Below, piece after piece: positions 12,250-24,516 of a DNA stretch of 64,000 bases; position 1 is the first letter of the stretch, and each line of letters begins with the position of its first letter. The stretch is from Paramecium octaurelia (lineage: Eukaryota; Ciliophora; Oligohymenophorea; Peniculida; Parameciidae). The notes under the pieces are model-generated. The model made no database searches and had not been told where the DNA came from. It saw only the letters and a program-made list of their open reading frames with translations. Position numbers and translations under genes: made by a program. The stretch covers positions 744,049-808,048 of the forward strand of contig CAJJDP010000007.1 in the NCBI GenBank assembly GCA_905182995.1. Direction: 5' to 3'.

Positions 12250-13538
12250 ATATTTTAATTGAATTCGGTAGCTGCTATGAAAGTTTACAACATTTTGGTT
12301 TATAGTCTAAATTCATTTTGGAAAACATATTCATTAAAGAATACAATAAGGTTCAATCTTTTATTTTCTAATTGGAGAAATCCGTTCTATAACAAATTTT
12401 CAGAGGAAGAATATTGTACTGGGTTCTTAGATGGAGAAAATTTAATAAATTTATCTATGGAGAATAAATTATTAGAACTAATAGTCTTAGATAAATAAGG
12501 AAGGAGTAGTGATATTAGATAGTTGCAATCCAAAATTGATATCAAAGATGAAGGAAAAGGTAAATGAAAAATTAGTTATGTTCTTTTGATAATTAAAACA
12601 CGAATAAATTTATTTAAGTTTTTATTCAACTATATAAAACAAATGCTCACAATGAGAGAATTATAAGAGTTACGTCAACTAAATGACGACAGAAAGGCAT
12701 TGACAGATAGATACGGGGTGGGTTTCAATCAACCACTTTCGGCTAGAAATGAATATATTGGCAAGTAGACTTTGAGTGCATGGGATCCAATTACAAATAA
12801 GCCTTAAACCCTTGTTATAAATAATGGATCTGATCCCATTGTTCTAGATCATAATGTACCCAGACAAGTAATCATACTTTATTGATATTCAGGAAATCAC
12901 AAAGAATATTGTATTTTAGAAGGGTTTCCCTTTTTAAAGTAATTAAGCTACAAATAGGAATTATTAAAACTAAATTTAAGAAATGCCAACATCTATTTCA
13001 AAGATCCAAACTTCAATACCTATTCCATAAAATTACATGCACGAATATCATCATAGACAACGACCTTATTAACTCAAAAGTGTGGAGGAAATTTTAAGAC
13101 CTTGGAAAGCAAAAGAAATAATGTGCAACAGAGAAATACAACATTTATAGGAACAACTTAACAGAGGGAATTATACAATGAGAGATAAAAGAACATTGAA
13201 AGTAGATAATGTGGGTAAAAAATTAGAGTTGGAAAATGATGTTCAAAAACTTGAAGCTATTTTAAAAAATAAAGATGAAGAAATTACTAGATTAAAAATT
13301 CGAAGTTAAGAATTAGAAGAGAAATTTATTGAAATAACTGAAGAAAATTCAACAGAACTTAATAAATATCAAAAGGAATTGGAAGAATGGAAAAAAAAGT
13401 TTAAAGAACTTAATAACTTATATCATGAATGTGAAGAAGAATGTACCATGAAAGAAACTGAAATAGAAAGTTTAAAAAAAAGAAAAATGTCAGTGATTAA
13501 AACATAAACAGTTTAAAAAGTTGGAAGTAAACCATAAA
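12250..13538. repeat. Second copy of the exact 1,289-bp direct duplication
   Basis: Identical in my reading to 10960-12248. This copy continues smoothly into unique sequence on the right, giving the complete 3' end of the coiled-coil gene, whereas the first copy continues smoothly into unique sequence on the left. Confidence 0.9.
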
Positions 13539-13603
13539 AGAATATGGATAGTCCAAGAGCTATTATTTCTACTGTAAGCGACAAAGATTCAGATTATTAT
13601 TGA
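12643..13603 (+). CDS. Coiled-coil protein, relative of the gene at 2224
   Basis: About 310 aa. It starts at MLTMRELQELRQ (a second Met follows three codons later). After one 25-nt GTAATC...CAG intron the frame stays open to TGA at 13601. The first ~75 residues contain GVGFNQPLSARNEYIG. The rest is a Lys/Glu-rich coiled coil (ELEEWKKKFKELNN) and a basic tail with KTQTVQKVGSKPQKN. It shares the RQRPY motif, the coiled-coil layout and the K-rich tail with the 2224 gene. Function unknown; a structural cytoskeletal role is a guess. The gene runs tail-to-tail with the LRR gene. Confidence 0.7.
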
Positions 13604-13770
13604 TGCAACAAATAAATTCAATGTATTTTATAATCTTAAAACACAATTTAAATCAGTATTTTATACTAATTGAATAGAATAATTATATTAATTCTTCACT
13701 ATATAATCTGAACTATTGATTATCAATACCTGTTAAAAAAAAAATCATAAAAAAATGGCCAAGAATTTAT

Positions 13771-16484
13771 TCAAATTATACATATCTATTATATTAGATC
13801 AACATTCTTGTTATGAAATTATGGATTTCTGAACACTTTTACAATTTATGAAAATGTTATTTTATCATTTTTAAATGGATCAAGAATTTCATATAATTTA
13901 GAATACTCTTCATTCTGTAAATTAGGCTTGATGCTTTCAGTCAATTTTTAGAATTATTACTATAAACTATCAAATGCAATAAATACTTGATTGAGAATTC
14001 CATCCTTATCATGGTCAACTGACTTAAATACGATACATAAATTGGCTAAGTATTATTGATGAAGACTCATAAAGTATTCAAGAATTAGTTTGATAAAGAC
14101 AGAAAACTCATATTTTATAGGTTCCTTTTAAGCACTTGGTCTTCTCTGCTCTTTTTAATTGACCTTTTTAATTGGGCTTACACTGGCAGCAGCTTTAATT
14201 TAATGCATCTTTAATTAACTGAGTATAATTTCTTTTTCCTCTTCTGGAAGACAGCATTTCAAAATTTCAACGACTTCCTGTTGAGTTATTTATCCGGCTA
14301 CTTTTTGTTTGACCATTTCCTTAATCTCTAATATGTGCTTGGTTTTATACTTAGCTTATAAAATTGTCTAACTCTTTAGATCAATAAAATTACCTAGATT
14401 ATATACTCAATATTTTATTTGCGCTAAGATTGCATGAGTCTAAAATCTTCATCAATATTATTTTTAAGCATCAATGCGAATACAGCAACATCATTGTCTT
14501 CAGCAATATACTTTTAGATTGCATTAATAATGCAAGCAACCCATTCCAAGGCTAAATTCTACTAATGATAAATTTAAAATACTTTTAATCCATATTTACA
14601 ATATAAATATGTGTACATATGTTGTTCAATAGTTTCTAAAGGTAACTTACTCTCATTCTGTCGAATATCGTGTTTGGTTTTGCTTTCGTAAATATCCTGA
14701 ATGATATCTTTGAGTTATTTTAGAGTTAAGGGTCGAAATGATTAGGGTTAAACTAGAAGGTGAAATTCCGATAAGGTTTTGTATCTCTTTTTTTCAATGA
14801 TGCTTGGACTTTCAGTTTGTTTATAACTGATATCAGACATGATATTGGAAGATTTTTCAACCTTTGATCTTCTGATTATCATTTCTAAGTATTTTTTGTT
14901 TTCTTATTGAAGTTATTCATTTTAACATTATAAATCTTCAAGTTCTTATTGAAAGGATTGCATATCAATGGATTTAGTAAAGATTACATTATCTTCTTAC
15001 TCTATTGTTTGGCTTTACTTTTCAAGAAATCGTTGGTTGTCAGTCTGGGTTCCTTTAACTAGCATGACTACTTGTTGAGTTTAAAAATTAGAAAAGGAGT
15101 GCATATCCTAAAATGATTGATTGGCTGATTGAATTTATTTGGAACTACCTCTATTAGATCTCTGTATTTGTTATTGCTGAGCAAATTAATATTCTAATTA
15201 AGAAATAACATTATTCAGGTTTTCTTTTTCTTATTCCAATCTCTGAACACTGTTCTATAATGTTTTGACTTATAATTGTAATGGATGAAGTAACTCATAT
15301 TGTTAGTCCTTCTATTATTAGAGTTTATTTTTGTCAATTAGGAGACGATCTCGTTCTTCTTTAAGAAGTTGAATTTCTTTAATTTAAGATTTAACAATAT
15401 CACTATTTTAGATGAGTTAGTCAATTTCCTGATTCTCTTTTTAGATCTTTTTATAGTCTCTGAGATTGTATATGATATTGGTTAGGTCATTAAAAATATT
15501 GGAATGCTCATGTTACAATGTTTTTAAGACTTATTCAAGTTTATTGTTATTATTGCGAAAATAGTCAATTAGTTCTCTGAAACAGATTTCGTATAAATCA
15601 TATTTTGCCTATGTAGAATATGTAGGAATTACTTTGAGTATGTGTGTATCAAGGAAGTGTTTGGAGTGAGTCTATTGGACTTTCGTGGAGAAATCAGTCA
15701 TTACATCTTTGACATGGTCAGCCAATTGTGGAGAGTAGGACTTTTGTTGATTGGGATTATTTTCAATGTTACAAATTTGATTAAAAAGGTTCTTTTAACT
15801 TAATAAGATAATGATGTACTTCCACATTGTCCACGTCTTCCTAATTGAAAGTGACTTCGCTTTAGTAGGATTTTTCTGATCTTGCAGATTGCCTTTCTGA
15901 AGGTCTATCACTGTCGAGTTGATCAAAAAATTTGAGTCTTCTGTTGTTGAGGGTAATCAGATTGGGCAGCTGTTGGATCACATATTTTTCTTCGTTGTTG
16001 TCTCTCAATCCTATGTGGAGATGCAACAATTTTGGCATCGTTTTCAAAGCTTTGATTATGGGAATAATCTATAAATTGTATAAGTGATTACATCATCAAA
16101 GAGATTGTTGGATATGTCCAAAGTTTCAACGGTACTCAGGGTTGAGAGATCTTCAGGTAAGGTATGTAAACGATTACCATGCAAAATTAGCTTGATTGAT
16201 GCATTATCATAATACTTCACGCAAATTGCTGCATTCTGCTAAATGAGGTAACAAGTCTTTTAAATTATCAATTTATTAAAACTCAAGGTCAACAGTCTGA
16301 TTGCAATTTTTATTAGGTTTCTATCTCAATAGATCTACGTCAACATCAAACACATACTTGTTTTTAAGACAGATTCTGTTAACAATTGCATTCTCTTTTT
16401 GGAATCTTCAAAGTTGAATTTATCTGCCTCCGCAATGTGCAATGAAACAGCTAAGACTTCTTTGGCAATCTCCCTTTAATTCAT
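13771..16484 (-). CDS. Leucine-rich repeat, coiled-coil, EF-hand protein
   Basis: About 830 aa in several exons. The N-terminal third has leucine-rich repeats: LKDLLPHLAECSNLRELILHG, then LSTLSTVETLDISNNLF, then PKLLHLHIGL. A long coiled coil follows (LRDYKK..., MQSFQQELEDLQCQNEQLQQ). The C-terminus has an EF-hand-like loop, DHDKDGILNQ, preceded by helices, so calcium binding is plausible. Introns end in both TAG and AAG. LRR plus coiled-coil plus EF-hand layouts occur in ciliary or basal-body proteins, but the family is not identified. The start ATG at 16484 is the first in the open frame; the terminal TGA is at 13771. Confidence 0.7.
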
Positions 16485-16666
16485 TATATTAAAATATGTT
16501 ATTATAACATTGCAAATTTTTTAAGTGAGTTCAATTCTATAGAGACTTGAATTCGAACATAATTAGTTAATCATTTTAGAAGTATAATAAATTTATTAAG
16601 ATATTAAGATATTTAACAGGTTGTGAATTTAAGTGAAAATTATTTTGAATTTCTATAAATTAACAG

Positions 16667-17773
16667 ATGGGAAATCATTGTCAACAATAATAACAACCAG
16701 AAGAAGATATTAGAATATACACACCAGGTAAAGCCATCGAACCTCCAGCCCAAAATGAACCTCAAGTACCTAAACCCCCCGAAGAACCTGTCAAACCTCA
16801 ATAATCACCTATTGTAGGGGACAAACAGAAATAAGAAAGTGTGGAGAGAAGTGCAGTAGCAATACAATGTGCATTCAGAAATAAAGTCGCTCGCCAAAAA
16901 GTTAATGAAGAAAAATAAATGCTTGAAGAAGACAAGCCAAAGGATTGGACTCAGTTCACAGAAGAATTTAAAATTCCAACCTTGCCAGATGTTGCCTATA
17001 GAAAAATCAACAATTCGATCTCAAATGAATACCGAATGCTGTCTACTTATATAAAAGATGGAACCATCTATAAAGGTTAATGGAGAAGAGGTGTCTAATT
17101 TGGATATGGATAAATGTTGAAAAGCGATTAAACCTATTTAGAGGGACAATGGAAAAATGGAGTTTTAGAGGATGGTGCTGTCTATTTCCCTAATAAAGAT
17201 CTCTATGTAAAATATCTTAATATTTTCAGCTAGGAACAGAGTCAATTGGTGTAAGGATATACCATAATGGAGTCCAATATTCTGGAGATTGCTTAGATCG
17301 ATTGCCTCATGGAAAAGGAGTGGAGGAACATCCAGACGGCACTATCTATGATGGAGAATTTTTCAAGGGATAAAAACATGGCAAAGGCCTCATTAAATTT
17401 GCTGACAAATCAGAATATAATGGGGAATATGTACATGGGGAAATTGAAGGACAAGGCACATTCAAATGGCCAGATGGAACTCACTATGTTGGCTAATGGA
17501 AAAAGAGTATGATGAATGGAAGAGGCAAATTACATTTACCAGATGGAGTTGAGTACGAAGGTATAAAATTATATGATTGAAGGTGAATTTCATGATGATC
17601 TCATGGAAGGCTACGGAATAATGACATATCCTGACAAATCAAGATATGAGGGACACTTTAAAAATAATAAGAGGGAAGGAAAAGGCTCTGTCACTACTTG
17701 TGACAAAGTTATTACTGAATGTGATTGGGAGGATGGAAAACTAATGATCAATCCAGAATAATCCCATAAATGA
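16667..17773 (+). CDS. MORN-repeat protein with IQ motif and N-terminal lipidation signal, 353 aa
   Basis: Two introns (23 nt ending CAG, 22 nt ending AAG) give an exact 354-codon frame. The N-terminus M-G-N-H-C predicts myristoylation at Gly2 and palmitoylation at Cys5. A Pro/Gln-rich stretch follows, then an IQ-type calmodulin site (AIQCAFRNKVARQ, about residue 65). The remainder is about eight MORN repeats of the form Y-x-G-x-[WF]-x-x-G-x-x-x-G-x-G, for example YDGEFFKGQKHGKG and YEGEFHDDLMEGYG. MORN proteins bind membranes and scaffold cortical or ciliary structures. No kinase domain is attached, so it is not a PIP5K. Confidence 0.85.
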
Positions 17774-17819
17774 TATAATTATATTAAACAGATATAATTT
17801 CTTTAAAAAATAACTTAAT

Positions 17820-18738
<919 letters not shown>

Positions 18739-18783
18739 TTTTATTAATAGTTGAGATAATATTAATAAATCTAAATAATAAAA
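18739..18783. promoter_or_regulatory. 45-bp divergent promoter region
   Basis: Only 45 AT-rich bases separate the start codons of the minus-strand Rab gene and the plus-strand CCDC96-like gene. All core promoter and 5'-UTR sequence for both must sit here or within the genes. Confidence 0.6.
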
Positions 18784-21236
18784 ATGAGTGATTAAGGTGA
18801 TTAATAATACGATGATGAGGATCAGTATGGAGATGAAGAGGGAGACGAGGAGGAAATCGATTTCGAAAATATGACAGATGCATAGAAAAAATTATATATG
18901 GAGATGCATGGTAAATAACAGTTATCGATATCGATCTAGGATAATATTATTAAGAGGAGGAAGATGAAGAAGAAGGTGCAAATGAGGAAAATGAAGAAGA
19001 GGAAGGAGATTAATACTAAAATTAAATGAACTAAGGAATGGGAAGTTCATCCCAATTTCAACAAGATTATGCTGAAGAATCGAGACACAGTCCAGGAAGA
19101 AGAGAACAAAATGATGAATATGATCCAGACGAAATCCTAAGAAAAGTTAAAAGGGATTTATTAGAGAATGTGAATCGAATTAGAAGAGAGAAGAAACTGA
19201 ATTAATTATATATAGAATTGATGCCTGCCATCGTAGCAGAAAGATATGCCTCTCACTTACTTGATAATGATCATAGCGATGCTGAATTTAAGAAATTGTA
19301 ACAATTATTTGATTATTTAAATTAGAATCGAATTTTATAAGTATAATGAAAAGAAATTGGATGATCTCAAATTGATCTACATTGTCTCCAAATTCGAAGA
19401 AGACACTATACCTGATGCCTAAGTCATTTACGATTACTTCATGGAAATGGGTTATCTCTTCTTTGAAGTCGAAGACGACAGAAAAATATTGCTCTCAAAT
19501 GAAATGAATCACATTTCCATAGGCGTGTCCTGTGATGACAACCAAGTTGCCATTGTGTACATTGTGAGTCATAAAGATTTGTGTGTTACTAAAATTGAAG
19601 ACAGCAACGATGGAAGCATTTTGGTCCATGGAAAGATGCTTGAGGACTTAGTTGGTGTTTATGCCTTACAAATTTTGCCATTTACTAGTGATTCCGGTAA
19701 AGTGCCTGATAAAAATGAAAATAATAAGATAGGGCCTGAACATATTGAATTTGATAGATAAACGAAATGCTTCATTGCTAAAATTGGAAATCAGGGATAG
19801 CCATGCACATATGATATCAGATAATACATTGATTTGTATACTAGAAATACCCCAGAATCTATTCCTTACAAGAAAAGCACAAGAGAAAAGTTGAACTTAA
19901 AACATATTGAATTGAAACTCAGAATTCCAGTCATCTTCTACCCTGATCCAAGATACGCTCATGAAGAATAAGAAGCATAACAATCTCATTAATAAGAAGA
20001 ATAAGCTTAATAAAATATACAAGATACTCCCATCCAATAATTAGATGAATAAAATAGCGATGATTAAAATAAAGATAATTTATCATAAGACGAAAATCAA
20101 AAACAAAAGGAAGATGAGTTTATTCACAAGTTCTAAATGCCCAAAGAATAATAACTATCCAATAAGGATATTAAAGAAGAATTGGAAATCGCTATTGCTG
20201 AAGCACAAAGACAACATGATGAACTCTATGATCACAATGTTAATTTACAATCTAAAATTAAATAAATTAGAAATAAATAGGAAGTTTATGCTGATAAAAC
20301 TGGAGAAATGACCATGAATGAACACAAATATTTAAATACCTTAGCACATGTACATCAAATTAGACTTGATTTACAATAAACATAAGATAGATACAACTAA
20401 ATGGCATAGGAATTGCAATCAAAATTAGATGAAAAATCAAAAAAATGTAATGAAATTAGATAGGCCTTTATGGATTTGAAAAGAGAAGTTGCACGCAAAG
20501 CTGCCTACTCTAGAACGGATAAACCTATACCAGAAGCCAGAATATCAGAGTGGGAAGAATAAGAATCAGCTAAAAATAAAACTTTATAAGAATTAAGACT
20601 TGACACATTAAGATTGAAAAATACCTTAGCCAAAAATTAAAAGTAATTAAAGAAGAAAGAAGAACTAGCAGAAGGATTACATCTAATTGATTTTGAATAA
20701 TTAAAGATAGAAAATCAAACTCTAAATGAAAAAATTGAGGAAAGAAATGAAGATCTTCATAAATTGAAAAATAAGAATACCAAAACTGTTTAAATGTTAA
20801 CTCATACTAGAGAAAAACTAGGCTATGTCAAAGCTAAGTTTTAGGATCAAGAAAAAATTAATTGTATTACTATTTATAATTAAATTTAGAAAAAAAAAAA
20901 GATGAACTTGAAGCACTACGTAAAAACTTAGGAGAATAAAAAGAATCCAAAGATAAGTTAAGAACTGAAAACCTTAAATTAAAGCAATAGACAGGGTATG
21001 TATACAATATTTATATAGAATTGTGAATCGTCCTGAATTAATTTAAGATTACAGCAATAGGAAGAAAAATATTGATTAATTAAAAGTTGAATTAGAACAA
21101 TTAGAAGTATTGCTATTTATTTTATTTATTTTAGTAAAAATTAAAACACATGCAGAAAGTTATTGATGAATATTAGAATCATCTTAAGAAAAAGGAATAA
21201 GAATAATAAAATAAGTAAAAAGTTAGACTTATATGA
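18784..21236 (+). CDS. CCDC96: CCDC96/CFAP184-like axonemal coiled-coil protein (DUF4201)
   Basis: About 770 aa. The N-terminus is extremely acidic (DEEEGANEENEEEEGD). A globular part follows at about 230-400, around FFEVEDDRKILL. Then a long coiled coil carries the DUF4201 signature: AFMDLKREVARKAAYSRTDK, followed by PIPEARISEWE. The end is TGIVNRPELIQDYSNRK plus a basic helix. In other ciliates and animals CCDC96 pairs with CCDC113 at the base of the radial spokes and nexin-dynein regulatory complex in cilia. Introns seen include a 28-nt GTAACA...TAG near 19298 and others near 18912, 20872, 20999 and 21108. The globular N-terminal domain is not one I can name. Confidence 0.65.
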
Positions 21237-21374
21237 TGATTTAATATTATTAAACATCCACGATCTATTCTTGAGTTGATCTCTTCGACTTGCAAATATT
21301 TTGTTATACAAATATAGCATTTGTTAAAATAAAAGAGATCTGTCTTCTTTGATAAAAAGGGATGAAAATTAAAT

Positions 21375-21672
21375 TCATCTCAGTTCTTCAATATACTTTT
21401 AGGAAGTTTACTAAAATATAAAAGCCCCCAGCATGGACAACAAATGGCCCAAGTCGTTAGGAGGTTTTTTATAAAGGTCTCCTAGCCATAATCAATAATA
21501 GTCATCGTGTGTTCTGGAGAGTGAAAAACATTACTATACACTCAAAGGAATTTAAATCAGAAAGTCTTCCATTAGGGACCTAGATTTTAAACTTCGTTTC
21601 AAGATTTTTTTTTTTTCAATTTACAAATTGAAATATAATTTATTCCTTTATTACTTCATATAAAAAAATCAT
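21375..21672 (-). CDS. Uncertain minus-strand gene or remnant
   Basis: From ATG at 21672 a frame begins MIFLYEVIKEQIIFQ. Across a possible intron it continues as FKIQVPNGRLSDLNSFE and then either MTIIDYGQETFIKNLL or YKKPPNDLGHLLSMLGAF, ending near 21375. The pieces look coding but no single set of short introns joins them cleanly. It may be a decayed gene. No family recognised. Confidence 0.3.
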
Positions 21673-21714
21673 GGTTTTTATTTGGCTGAAATATCTATTA
21701 TTTTAATTATCTAA

Positions 21715-21961
21715 ATGGCATCGATCAGAGATTACACTATTGCTTGTACTTTATTTTTTTAAAGAAGTTTACAATATATACGAGCGATTTAAGCAACGTC
21801 ATACTAGATAGGTTGTGGACCCTGCGGCATGCAAACATATCGTCTATACTTTTGTTAAAAAAGGAAAACTTAAGGAAGGGCATAGGAGTGGACGATGTGG
21901 AAGGAAAAAAGATCATAAACGGGTGTACTGTTGTCGAGATTGCTTTTCACATTGGAAATGA
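21715..21961 (+). CDS. Small basic Cys-rich protein, 75 aa
   Basis: One 19-nt intron (GTACTT...AAG) joins MASIRDYTIAC to a basic segment ending in TGA. The total is 228 coding bases, exactly 76 codons. The C-terminal half contains HRSGRCGRKKDHKRVYCCRD and then CFSHWK. This is a cluster of Cys and His that could bind zinc, with a Lys/Arg-rich surface suited to nucleic acid. I do not recognise the family. It stands alone between two degraded stretches, so expression would need checking. Confidence 0.5.
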
Positions 21962-22009
21962 ATAGTAAATCCAAACAAAAATATATCAAAATTCTATAAT
22001 TTATTATGT

Positions 22010-23280
22010 TCTATAAAGCTTATTCCATGACTTTATTGTATGGGAAAATTAGTTCTCATCAGCAATATACTTAGATCATCTTTATGGATAATTCTGATCA
22101 TGTTGAAAATTTTAGTCTTAATTTTGGAATTACGAACCATGAGAAGAGTTATTACATTTTGGAAAATCAGACAAGAACGTATACAGTATACCTTTAGTTT
22201 AGTTGAGCCAGAATTAATAATATTTTTTAGATATTGTATATGATACTGATGAAAATATGATATATTAGACAAACTAATTGGTGTTGGAAAAAAATTTGGT
22301 GGAATTTTTTAGTCAAAAATAGACAAAGGGAGTAGATCTTGAATGTATCAATATTTAAATCATTGATGCCAATATGAGATACATAAAAAAAGTTGAAATG
22401 ACAAAAATAAAAATTAGAATTAGAAGAAAAGGTTATGAATGCCTTAGAAAAGGAACAAAGTTTTCATTTCAAAGTATTTCATCAATCCATTCTTTTTCAA
22501 TTTCCAGCCTCACCTTAAAACAATTATTTCTTATAATTTTTTGTCCCTTTTATGGTGTTTAATTCTAACAATATTCTTTATTATTTTCTTTTAGATCTAG
22601 GTTTAGAAAGTAAGATGAATTTTGATACATTTCCACCCCTTAAATATATTTCTCTAATTTTTTTATGAGATTTGATTTCATTTGTTCTAATAGAAAATAA
22701 AAAGAAAATTGTAAGAATTAAACACCGTAAAAGGGACAAAAAATCATAAGAAAATAATTGTTTTAAGGTGAGGCTAGAAATTGAAAAAGAATGTATTGAT
22801 GAAATACTTTGAAATGAAAAGAATCAAGCAAGTGATCCTTAAAATAGATAAACATATAGTTGAATCTATTAGAGAAGAAGTAAGAAGGATGGAAAGAAGT
22901 GGAAAATTGCAAAGAAAAAATAGCACTAAAGGATAACTGTTAAAAAGAAAATGAATTACGGATCTGGCGGCAAAAATAAATTGCTTCTATTGCGTGAATA
23001 AGCAAAACATAAAAATCAATTTAAAGTTGATTTGGTAACAGGTTTCCATCGAAAATACTATCACTTTAGAAATACCTAAGCTGCATTTAGAGAATTGTGT
23101 TAATTTGAATATGGACAGGATATTATCAATTGATGAGCTAGTTATAGAATTTAAAAACAATCTATTAAAAATAGGTAAGTTAATAGAATATGTCAAAAAT
23201 ATTTGCTTGATTATATCTATCAGAATATATACATAACTTCTGGCTAATATGATTATAGTCATAACAATGATCAAGTTGAA
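22010..23280 (+). pseudogene. Decayed plus-strand gene interrupted by a fold-back element
   Basis: Coding-like blocks occur in changing frames. They include HVENFSLNFGITNHEKS (about 22100), YQTNQLVLEKNLVEFF (about 22260), and KLELEEKVMNALEKEQ directly before the inserted element. Directly after it comes RIKQVILKIDKHIVESIREE, and then VSIENTITLEIPKLHLENC (about 23040). Removing 22461-22821 joins the two middle blocks in one frame. Other frame changes are not explained by introns, so the gene is probably dead. The middle is a coiled coil; family unknown. Confidence 0.45.
22461..22821. mobile_element. 357-bp fold-back (MITE-like) insertion with ~140-bp inverted arms
   Basis: The left arm (22461 to about 22600) is matched in reverse complement by the right arm (about 22682 to 22820) with roughly 90% identity over at least 110 bp; the loop is about 80 bp. 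Outer ends read TTTTCATTTC and GAAATGAAAA. The 4-bp AAAG occurs just before the element (22457-22460) and at its right end (22818-22821), consistent with a target-site duplication. Excising element plus one AAAG restores GAA-CAA-AGA-ATC-AAG in an open frame. It encodes nothing itself. It has no TA-bounded IES ends, so it looks like a non-autonomous transposon rather than a retained internal eliminated sequence. Confidence 0.7.
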
Positions 23281-24194
23281 TAAATGTTTATAATTTTAAA
23301 AATTTAACAATTATACATTTCCAAAGTATTATAAAATTATGTATTTAAATTGAAGGTTATAAAAAGTTAATTGTGTTCTTAGAAAACCTATACTGTTTAA
23401 CTTAAGAAACGTAGTTACTAAATTTATACAAAACGATTAGCATTTAATTCATTTTAAGTGGATTTTAGTAAAATGCACCATATGATTGAAAGAAAAAATG
23501 AAATATGGATCATAGATGTATAATAAGTTGTGTATTAAATAATTCAATTAAATGATTCTTGTCTATCTAAAATTGAGGATTACTCAATATTAAGGGTTTT
23601 TGTGAAGTAAATGGAATGCTGACAGTTACATAAAAAATTCAAATAAAATTTTAAACTTACATACTGAGATGCCAAAATTTTTATTTCGCTTCTGGAATTT
23701 TCTTATTTAAAGTGATGAAAAAAATGCTATCCTAGTTATAAACTAATTTCTTTGAAAGGAAGATTATAAATAAAAAACGGTATAGTTTTTCAATTCACTT
23801 TAAGGATTGATTAAATCATTAAATAGATGGAATTCTTGTCCCTAGTAATTTCTCATTACACTTCCTCATGTCCTTAATAATGGTGATGTTGAGATAAAGC
23901 CAATTCAATTCATACAATAAATTTCTTTTTCGAGTAACTCTAGTGAAATGAATATATTCAATTTGGGCACAATCTTTATAATGTAGATGAATTCTTATAT
24001 CTATTCGTTTGGAATATTTATATATATATGAATTAAGGTCATACTATCGAAAGGGAACTATTTTTCATGCTCTAGTAATTAAATTCTATCAATAAGGGAA
24101 TTTTTACAGAAAATTGTAACTTAAAAAAAAATGTTTTGAAAGTTCTAATACATTATTTAATCTAAAACAATCATCAATCAATGGTTCGTGGTAC
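23281..24194 (+). pseudogene. Coding remnants without an intact gene
   Basis: Two plus-strand stretches read like protein. One is 23461-23622, with VDFSKMHHMIERKNEIWIID ending in TGA. The other is roughly 23890-24216, with NGDVEIKPIQFIQQIS and then, in another frame, EYIQFGHNLYNVDEFLYLF. Between them the frames are closed. They may be exons of one decayed gene continuing from 22010. The far end overlaps the 3' end of the next minus-strand gene. No domain is recognised. Confidence 0.3.
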
Positions 24195-24466
24195 TCAGTC
24201 TTCATATTCGTAGCTTTAATCTTGACATTTCATAATTTCAAGATCTTTAAATTGTTCGTCCAAAGAGGTATTTAGATCTGTCTGGCTTTTGGCTGCCTTG
24301 TTTCTTATTTTGTTTTCTTTATCATAGCAATCTGTGTAATATTTGTCTAACTTTGAACTCAACTTATCCATTTCCTTAACTAAAATTATTATTGAATAAT
24401 CGTAATTAAATTTGTATTTGAAGCAAAATTTCATTAAATTCGGTTAATTTCATTTAACTTTTCCAT
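24195..24466 (-). CDS. Small coiled-coil hypothetical protein
   Basis: A minus-strand frame reads KEMDKLSSKLDKYYTDCYDK, then AAKSQTDLNTSLDEQFKDLE, and ends YEYED before TGA at 24195. The start is uncertain. ATG 24434 is in frame but gives an unlikely hydrophobic N-terminus. ATG 24466 (MEKLNEINRI) is more protein-like but in another frame and would need a non-standard intron. Charged helical character only; no family. Confidence 0.45.
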
Positions 24467-24516
24467 ATTTTATAATTCATTTAATTTTATAATATTCAAA
24501 ACAAAATAACCATACT

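Noticed and set aside
10960-13538. A true recent tandem gene duplication
   Set aside because: The copies are exact, end at an N, and each continues into unique sequence on one side only. That is better explained by unmerged contigs.
16667-17773. MORN gene as a phosphatidylinositol-4-phosphate 5-kinase
   Set aside because: The protein ends right after the MORN repeats; there is no kinase domain.
22461-22821. Retained internal eliminated sequence (IES)
   Set aside because: IESs of Paramecium have TA at both ends with a TAYAGYNR consensus and no long inverted arms; this element has neither TA boundary and has ~140-bp arms.
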